Part shown: piece by piece, positions 19,443 to 24,852 of the stretch | Position numbering within the stretch: position 1 is the stretch's first letter | Layout of the letters: each line of letters starts with the position of its first letter | IMG/VR virus record: IMGVR_UViG_3300035162_000819 | Coordinates: 1-24,852 of that record | DNA: 24,852 nucleotides | Source: a virus | Strand: one strand, 5' to 3' | The notes under the pieces: generated by a model | The model's input: the letters and a program-made list of their open reading frames with translations, nothing else | Told to the model about the DNA's origin: nothing | The model's database searches: none | Position numbers and translations under genes: made by a program

Positions 19443-22400
19443 ATGCCAAATGTAATGAACCGAGTTTTATTTCGACAAATGGGCGGTCCCGCTCAACCGA
19501 CGCCCCAAGACATGATGCCGCCTCAAGGTATGCCTCCCCCTGCTATGGAGCAGCAAGTTCAAAATGCAGAATCTATGGGTCAAGAAATAGGTGTAAAAAA
19601 AGCTGCGGACATGATGGGTACAATCGATGCGGCGGAGGATTATCAGACTCTGATTGACGGAATTAGAGGTAACTCAATGCCTTTAGAATCGCGTTATCAA
19701 GAGCTTGCGGGCCTTGTTGGGGCGCAAGACGCCATGTCAACCCCCGAGTCAGTGCTGGCTCTAGCTCAGCCGACGATTATGATGACCGAGCAAGGAGCTA
19801 TGGACAGCGGCATTGGCGAGTTAATGCAGGGAATTTCTGGTTCGGTTGACATGGAAGGTCCGATGGAAGAGGGTGTTGGCTCCCTCATGGCAGCGGGGGC
19901 GGGCAACACACCACCCGCAAATTTTAATCAGGGCGGGCCCGTAGAGGTCCGTAAGTTTGCTCCCGGGGGCTCTGTAATATCTGAAGCTCAAAGGATGGCT
20001 CCTGAGTTTCAAAAATACTTTGAGGGTTCGGTTGACCAACAAGCGCGGGCCGAGGCTCTTAAAGAGCAACGAGAAATGACTCAAGCGCAGATGTTGTTTG
20101 ACATTGCGGGCACTGCTTTAAATTTTGCAGGCAACACTCAGGGCGGTTCTATTGCGGAGCGCTTGGCAAATTCCGCGTCACAGACCCAGTTAACCGACAA
20201 GATCGGACAGCGGTCCGCGGGCCTTTTGCAGGCTAAACAAGCACAGGCTGCGGAAGACCGTCAGATGCGTATGGCTGGTTTGCAAGCAGGCTTGGGTCAG
20301 GCTCAGACGGATGAATCGGCAAGAAGGGCCTTAGAGTTAGCCCGCGCTAAATCAACGGCTTCAAAACCTGTTTCTTTGGCTCCGGGAGCTCAGTTGTTTT
20401 CCGCGGACGGAACGCTTCTGGCAACAAATTCTACGGTAACTCCAAAAACAACTACGCTAAGTGCTGGTCAGTCTGTCTTTGATGAAAAGGGCGTTTTGAT
20501 TGCGTCGATGCCTGCAAAACCTGTTACCTACACCCTTTCAGCAGGCCAAGCTGCGTATGGCGCAGACGGCGAACTTATTGTTGAAAGAGCGGACAAGCCG
20601 CAAGTAATCAATCTTTCTCCCGGCGCAATTGCTTACGACATAAACGGAAGAGAACTTGCCAGAGGCGCGGAAAAACCCGCAGTCACACATCTTTTGGGCA
20701 AAGATCAGCAATTAGTTGGTGCGGACGGAAAGGTCATTGCCAAAGGTAAAGTAACCAAGGAAACGGTTACTTTAGGCCCGGGTCAACAAGTGGTTAATGT
20801 TGCAGACGGTTCGGTTATAGCTAAAGGCCCCGCTAAGTTTGAAGCTATTACGATGTACAGCGTAGTTGATGGAACAGTTAAAAAAGAGTCTGTTAATGTT
20901 GGAACGCCCGAAGGCCTCGCTCGCGCTGAAGAATTGCAGGCAGACGGCTTTGTTCCAGACAACGACGAAGCTATGGCGTTTATCAACGATGCAATTGCTG
21001 AAGACAAAGAAAAAAGAGTCGTAGAAATTACAAAAGCGAAAGAGCAACGCGCAATTGACCAAGAAGAAGTTATTTACGGTCGAAACCGTGCCGACGAACT
21101 TGCGGATATAGACGCTCAAGTTGCGTCTACGATTGCTACGGAAGAACGTGCTTTGGGCAGGACTTTGAATGCCGAAGAACGCGCCCAAGTTACTTGGGAA
21201 ACTAGAAATACCGTGACCACCAAAAACGATCTTGACAGGTTGGCGGTTGCTCAAGGGATTAGCGACACAAGTCAGATTGCTGCCGAAGACCGCAAAGCGA
21301 TTGTGGACCAAAACAAGTTCGAGCAGAATCAAGCGGCAAAAATCGCAGAGGAAATCCGCGCAGTTGCTAACCGCGACACCATTGAGTTGCGTGAAGTTAA
21401 CGGCGAGCTCGTTCGAGTTGACACTCTTACCGGAGAGACTGAGGTTATCTTCGGTGAGCCTAAAGTCCCCGATTACTCGCCAGCGCAGGTTACTCTTCCA
21501 AACGCCGACGGCGTCCCTGTAACGACCGTGATCGACATTACAAGCCCGCAGGGCAAGGCAGTGATAGATCAAGTTAACGCCGCTAATGCCGCGGTTCCCG
21601 GTTCTGCGTCGTTCAAGAAAGTTCCAACAGCAAGCACCGCGGTTCAAGGCTTTCTTATTTACAACGAAGACGGGACCACAAAAGGTGTATATACTTCTTA
21701 TGATGGAAAAACCTACATCGATGACGACGGCAACGCTCAAAGAATAACTGGGGGCTCTCATCCTGTTAACGACACTATTGCATATGAAGTAGCAAAAAAC
21801 GAGAAAATGGTGGCGGGTGCTAGGTCACAACTAGAGGCTTTGGACGTAGAGATCGTTTCTCAAATGACCACTTTTGATAAAGACGGAAAGCCAATCCTTC
21901 TTAATAAACAACAGCAAAAAGAGGTCAGAGACGCTTTTGCTGCGGCGCGTAAGGGTACGGGCTTTTGGTCCAAAATATACGCTGGAATTGATGCGGTTGC
22001 GGGGGGCTTTGCGCCGGGCTTATTTTCTGACCTGTTCAAAGATACAACGGATGCTCGTCAGTTTGTTAAAATGGTTCGTGTTTTGGGACGCTCGGCCTTG
22101 GCTTCTTCGCCACGGTTTGCAATGGGCGACTTAAATGCCGTGCAAGGCTTGTTCCCAGATGAACAAGCTTTGTTGCGTAGCCCTTCAACAGAAGCCGCAA
22201 AGCTTAACGACATTGTATTTTACTTGGATGAAGAAAAAAGACGGCTTCTGGGTGAAATTGCTTCTGGAAAGTCTTTAGACAGCACAATGAAATCTCAAAT
22301 TAACCAAAAGTTGTTTGAGATTCAACGTCTTGAGACCATTCTTGGTCCGGTTGCAATGTTAGGAGAGGCTAGTGATAATGCGGCTAACTTTGACGCGGCG

Positions 22401-22466
22401 CTAGATACCATGACAAAAGCGAGACAACGAGCAAAAGATGCAGCAAAAGCGCAGAAAGGTCCGTAA
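19443..22466 (+). CDS. Large internal virion/ejection-type protein, 1007 residues
   Basis: I chose ATG 19443, just after the previous TAA; a GTG at 19413 would add ten residues but lies inside the upstream gene without a ribosome site. Residues 1-200 are Met/Pro/Gln-rich, with NFNQGGPVEVRKFAPGG at 160-176, a motif I recall from such proteins. Residues 200-305 are helical. Residues 308-466 hold six 26-residue repeats. Residues 490-640 are charged helices that may form coiled coils (EDKEKRVVEITKAKEQRA, TEERALGRTLNAEERAQV). The C-terminal part (about 838-985) has WSKIYAGIDAVAGGFAPGLF, MVRVLGRSALASSPRF and KLFEIQRLETILGPV, a helical domain probably conserved in the family. The size and place fit the large ejection protein that forms the DNA conduit. 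No transglycosylase catalytic motif was seen. Confidence 0.65.
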   Translation: MPNVMNRVLFRQMGGPAQPTPQDMMPPQGMPPPAMEQQVQNAESMGQEIGVKKAADMMGTIDAAEDYQTLIDGIRGNSMPLESRYQELAGLVGAQDAMSTPESVLALAQPTIMMTEQGAMDSGIGELMQGISGSVDMEGPMEEGVGSLMAAGAGNTPPANFNQGGPVEVRKFAPGGSVISEAQRMAPEFQKYFEGSVDQQARAEALKEQREMTQAQMLFDIAGTALNFAGNTQGGSIAERLANSASQTQLTDKIGQRSAGLLQAKQAQAAEDRQMRMAGLQAGLGQAQTDESARRALELARAKSTASKPVSLAPGAQLFSADGTLLATNSTVTPKTTTLSAGQSVFDEKGVLIASMPAKPVTYTLSAGQAAYGADGELIVERADKPQVINLSPGAIAYDINGRELARGAEKPAVTHLLGKDQQLVGADGKVIAKGKVTKETVTLGPGQQVVNVADGSVIAKGPAKFEAITMYSVVDGTVKKESVNVGTPEGLARAEELQADGFVPDNDEAMAFINDAIAEDKEKRVVEITKAKEQRAIDQEEVIYGRNRADELADIDAQVASTIATEERALGRTLNAEERAQVTWETRNTVTTKNDLDRLAVAQGISDTSQIAAEDRKAIVDQNKFEQNQAAKIAEEIRAVANRDTIELREVNGELVRVDTLTGETEVIFGEPKVPDYSPAQVTLPNADGVPVTTVIDITSPQGKAVIDQVNAANAAVPGSASFKKVPTASTAVQGFLIYNEDGTTKGVYTSYDGKTYIDDDGNAQRITGGSHPVNDTIAYEVAKNEKMVAGARSQLEALDVEIVSQMTTFDKDGKPILLNKQQQKEVRDAFAAARKGTGFWSKIYAGIDAVAGGFAPGLFSDLFKDTTDARQFVKMVRVLGRSALASSPRFAMGDLNAVQGLFPDEQALLRSPSTEAAKLNDIVFYLDEEKRRLLGEIASGKSLDSTMKSQINQKLFEIQRLETILGPVAMLGEASDNAANFDAALDTMTKARQRAKDAAKAQKGP
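20364..20840 (+). repeat. Six tandem 26-residue repeats in the 1007-residue protein
   Basis: The repeat consensus is T-L-S-x-G-Q-x-x-Y-x-A-D-G-x-L-I-A, with units SLAPGAQLFSADGTLLA, TLSAGQSVFDEKGVLIA, TLSAGQAAYGADGELIV, NLSPGAIAYDINGRELA, HLLGKDQQLVGADGKVIA and TLGPGQQVVNVADGSVIA. Each looks like a beta-hairpin joined by a Lys-Pro-rich linker. DNA identity among units is low, so they are old. Confidence 0.8.
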
Positions 22467-22469
22467 TAA

Positions 22470-24852
22470 ATGGCCGACACTTTCCCTATTACTTCCGTTG
22501 CCGCAGAACCCGTAGTTGAAGAAACCGCAGCTTCGCCGACTTTAGAGTTGGAAGAACTTCCGTATATGATGTACGACAAAGCAGAGTTTGACTCTTCTGT
22601 AAAACTTTTTGGCGGAGACACTTCAAAATTTGTGTCTAGTATGGTTGGGGTCCTACAAAAAGATTTTCCAGATCAACCCAATTTTATAACATACGGAGGT
22701 CTAAAAGACGGCACGGCCCCTATTTTAAACAGCTTTCCGGAACTTTCAAACAAGTCTCCCTCAGAAAGACGTTTATCCGACGAACAGATAATCAGCCTTT
22801 TTACTACAGACCTAGACGGGGACCCTATTCAGGCTGGGACAATGCTTGCGGGTGCAAAGCGCGAAGCTATTCCTATTGCTTCCACGGTTCCAACATTTGC
22901 GGGCGGTTTTGCTGCGGGTCAATACGCGGTAGCTGCGGTTCCCCCCGTAGGCCCCGGAGCGGTAATTCGTTTTGGAGTGCCCCTTGTGACAGGGACACTG
23001 GCTGCGGGGGCCGGATATGTTCTAGGTGAGAAAGTAAACGAGGCTATTCAAGGGGAAGAATCACCTGTCCTGCCGGGAACAGAAGCGGCTTACGAGGCTG
23101 GAAAAACGGCGGTGGGTGCTCTTGCATGGCTCCCAATGCCGTACATGGTTCCGAAACAGTTAAACTTCGGAGTAGAATTGGCCGAGAGTTTACTTGAGGA
23201 AGGTGCCAAAGTACCTGTGGGCCTTAAAGTTGCTAGAGTTTTAGAAAACACTGTAGGTTCTATGGGTGCTCAAGCTAGCGCCAACCCGTTTAAATTTGCG
23301 ACCTCAGAGTTGGTGGCTGGAGCGGGTGCAACGGCGGGCGCTTATGGCGCAGAAAACTATTCTTCCGGTAGCGGCGGCGTTAGAATAACGGGCGAACTCT
23401 TGGGCGGGTTAAGTTTTGCTCTTCTAGGAAATGTTTTGGCTAAACGCCTTCCAACAACTTTGGGAGCTATAAAAGCTGGATACGGAGCCGTAAAAGAGGG
23501 CCGTGTTCAGGAAGGCGTTGTTAACATTGCCACCTCATTTAAAGACAACCGTAAAACTCAAATTACTGATTACATCTTAGACGCTTTAGAAGAAAGCGGA
23601 GAAGACACCGAAGCTGTTATCGCAGCTTTGACCTCAAAAGAGTTTGAGTCCATGCTAATGGATGAAGCTGGAAACCCCATTGCTCGTACGGCGGCGCTTA
23701 AATCTGGTTCGCCTACTTTAGCCGCGTTAGAAAAGTCCTTGGAACAGATGTCGGTCGGTCTTTCAAAAGAACGCAACTCTGCCAATGTGCAAGCGGACCG
23801 CGCACTGCGGAACGTAATTGTATCTTTGTACGGGACGGGTGACAAAGACGCTATTCAAGAAGCCGCTGTTTTAGCTCAGTCAGTGTTTGATGCCGATCTA
23901 GAGAACGGCCTATTAAGCGCTATGCAAAAGGTTATGGACAACTTTGAAAAGGTTGCAGGCAAAAGAGGCCCTGATTGGGCGGCAGAAAGACAGGCTACGC
24001 TTGGTCAAAAACTGTATGGTGTTATTGACGAACGTTTTAAAGCGGGCCGCACTCAAGAAAGAACGCTTTGGAGAAATACGGGTCAAAACCTAGATATTAC
24101 AGAATTTGTAGACGCCGACGGTAACTCATCCGCTGTCCCTAATTTTATGTCTTATTGGGAAGACACTCTTCCCAATACACCGGAAGCTGCGGACGAGGTT
24201 AAAAAACCGCTAAGTGCATTAAATGCTTTCGTTGTTAGAAAAAGAAATGAGCTTTTTCCAGAAGAAGGCGTTGCCGCGGAAGTTGTGGTTAGCCCAAGAC
24301 TTCGAAAAGCGAACGAGAAGTTTGAAGATATTGTAGACTCCCTTGGCACTCAGAACAGGGCACAAGTTCGCAGCACTCGTGAACAAGCGGAAAATATTGT
24401 AGATTTAGACGAAAGAATTACTTTCTTGCGGGACCAAGCCAGTCTGGTCCGCAGAGGTGCGGTTGATTTTGAAGACCGTCGTTTAGAGATTAGAACAGCT
24501 AACGCCCTTGATGAGCTTGCGAACATCCAACGCTTAACCTCTAGAGATGCAGGTCGGGAAGCGTCTTTGGCTGCGACAGAACAAGCCACCGACGGCGCTA
24601 TTTCTGTGCGCGAGCTTACTGAAATGCGGACTACTGCTTTAAGCAAAGCTCGGATGCTTGCTGCGGCAGGGGATAGTTCTGGAGCAAGAGTTGCCTACGG
24701 TTTTGCAGAAGCTTTAATGCGAGATTTGGAAAGCTTCCCACAAGGCGTTGATCCAGCTTACGATACGGCCAGAGCTTACTCTCGTGCCTTTAATGATGCT
24801 TTCACTCGCACATTTGCCGGAGACGTTCTTGGAGTAAGCAAAACAGGAGCGC
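22470..24852 (+). CDS. Large internal virion-type protein, 3' end cut by the window
   Basis: The frame starts at ATG 22470, three bases after the previous stop, and stays open for 794 codons to the window edge. It begins MADTFPITSVAAEPVVEE. Residues 1-130 are soluble and mixed. Residues 135-188 (PIASTVPTFAGGFAAGQYA, GVPLVTGTLAAGAGYVLG) and 278-345 (TSELVAGAGATAGAYGAE, GELLGGLSFALLGNVLAKRL) are Gly/Ala-rich hydrophobic stretches that could enter a membrane. From about 345 on the chain is helical and charged, with EDIVDSLGTQNRAQVRSTRE and ELTEMRTTALSKARMLAAAG, and near the edge RAYSRAFNDAFTRTFAGDVL. This fits a large ejection protein like P22 gp16 or T7 gp16 in role, not by proven homology. The missing C-terminus may hold further domains, including an enzyme. 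Confidence 0.7.
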   Translation, partial: MADTFPITSVAAEPVVEETAASPTLELEELPYMMYDKAEFDSSVKLFGGDTSKFVSSMVGVLQKDFPDQPNFITYGGLKDGTAPILNSFPELSNKSPSERRLSDEQIISLFTTDLDGDPIQAGTMLAGAKREAIPIASTVPTFAGGFAAGQYAVAAVPPVGPGAVIRFGVPLVTGTLAAGAGYVLGEKVNEAIQGEESPVLPGTEAAYEAGKTAVGALAWLPMPYMVPKQLNFGVELAESLLEEGAKVPVGLKVARVLENTVGSMGAQASANPFKFATSELVAGAGATAGAYGAENYSSGSGGVRITGELLGGLSFALLGNVLAKRLPTTLGAIKAGYGAVKEGRVQEGVVNIATSFKDNRKTQITDYILDALEESGEDTEAVIAALTSKEFESMLMDEAGNPIARTAALKSGSPTLAALEKSLEQMSVGLSKERNSANVQADRALRNVIVSLYGTGDKDAIQEAAVLAQSVFDADLENGLLSAMQKVMDNFEKVAGKRGPDWAAERQATLGQKLYGVIDERFKAGRTQERTLWRNTGQNLDITEFVDADGNSSAVPNFMSYWEDTLPNTPEAADEVKKPLSALNAFVVRKRNELFPEEGVAAEVVVSPRLRKANEKFEDIVDSLGTQNRAQVRSTREQAENIVDLDERITFLRDQASLVRRGAVDFEDRRLEIRTANALDELANIQRLTSRDAGREASLAATEQATDGAISVRELTEMRTTALSKARMLAAAGDSSGARVAYGFAEALMRDLESFPQGVDPAYDTARAYSRAFNDAFTRTFAGDVLGVSKTGA

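Noticed and set aside
20772-21761. A 329-codon open frame on the minus strand
   Set aside because: It lies fully opposite the 1007-residue virion protein, is rich in Cys, Asn and Phe without domain pattern, and reflects codon bias of the sense strand. No other minus-strand gene exists in the window.
1-24852. CRISPR arrays, tRNAs, insertion sequences, intrinsic terminators
   Set aside because: Gaps between genes are too short. No regular direct repeats with spacers, cloverleaf sequence, transposase or stem followed by a T-run was found.

Overview
The window is one block of virion (structural) genes from a tailed double-stranded DNA phage. All 20 genes lie on the + strand. They are packed almost end to end: the largest gap is about 30 bases, several stop and start codons overlap, and no stretch of 300 bases lacks a gene. 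I found no terminase, portal, major capsid, replication, lysis, integration, defence, tRNA or CRISPR element. The best reading is a short-tailed (podovirus-type) phage. Two head-tail adaptor-type proteins and a large P22 gp10/nozzle-like protein are present, followed by ejection-type internal virion proteins, and there is no tape measure, tail tube, sheath or baseplate. Many of these families are, from memory, typical of phages in marine viral collections, so a marine bacterial host is likely. The host itself cannot be identified.

Layout. (1) 2-982: three small beta-rich proteins, two of them diverged tandem copies, and a 56-residue Lys-rich protein; these are probably head-associated. (2) 986-2914: connector module with a P22 gp4-like adaptor, a small conserved protein, an SU10-adaptor-like protein and a 98-residue unknown. 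(3) 2916-12827 and 12830-14242: tail appendage module. It holds two small beta proteins, a giant 1885-residue fibre or spike protein, a 340-residue repeat protein, a 319-residue fibre-like protein and two consecutive beta-propeller proteins. It is closed by a 151-residue tail-assembly-chaperone-like protein (14251-14706). (4) 14721-17106: the nozzle-like protein, a 98-residue companion and a 57-residue Cys-containing mini-protein. (5) 17103-24852: four long helical, Ala/Gln/Gly-rich proteins, the last cut by the window edge. They are interpreted as internal virion proteins that leave the head with the DNA and form the trans-envelope conduit. The order adaptor, nozzle, ejection proteins matches P22, except that about 12 kb of appendage genes sits between adaptors and nozzle.

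Working together, the adaptors join portal and nozzle, the appendage proteins decorate the tail and bind the host, the chaperone helps fold or attach them, and the internal proteins prepare DNA passage. No promoter or terminator was recognised, so the block is probably transcribed from upstream as part of a late operon, with translation tuned by Shine-Dalgarno strength and coupling.

The most notable observation is a cupredoxin-like pattern of possible copper ligands (His, Cys, His, Met) inside the giant fibre protein, apparently inserted within one of its repeated beta modules. Also notable are repeat modules shared between fibre and nozzle, a six-copy 26-residue repeat inside an ejection-type protein, and two short genes missed by a length cut-off.
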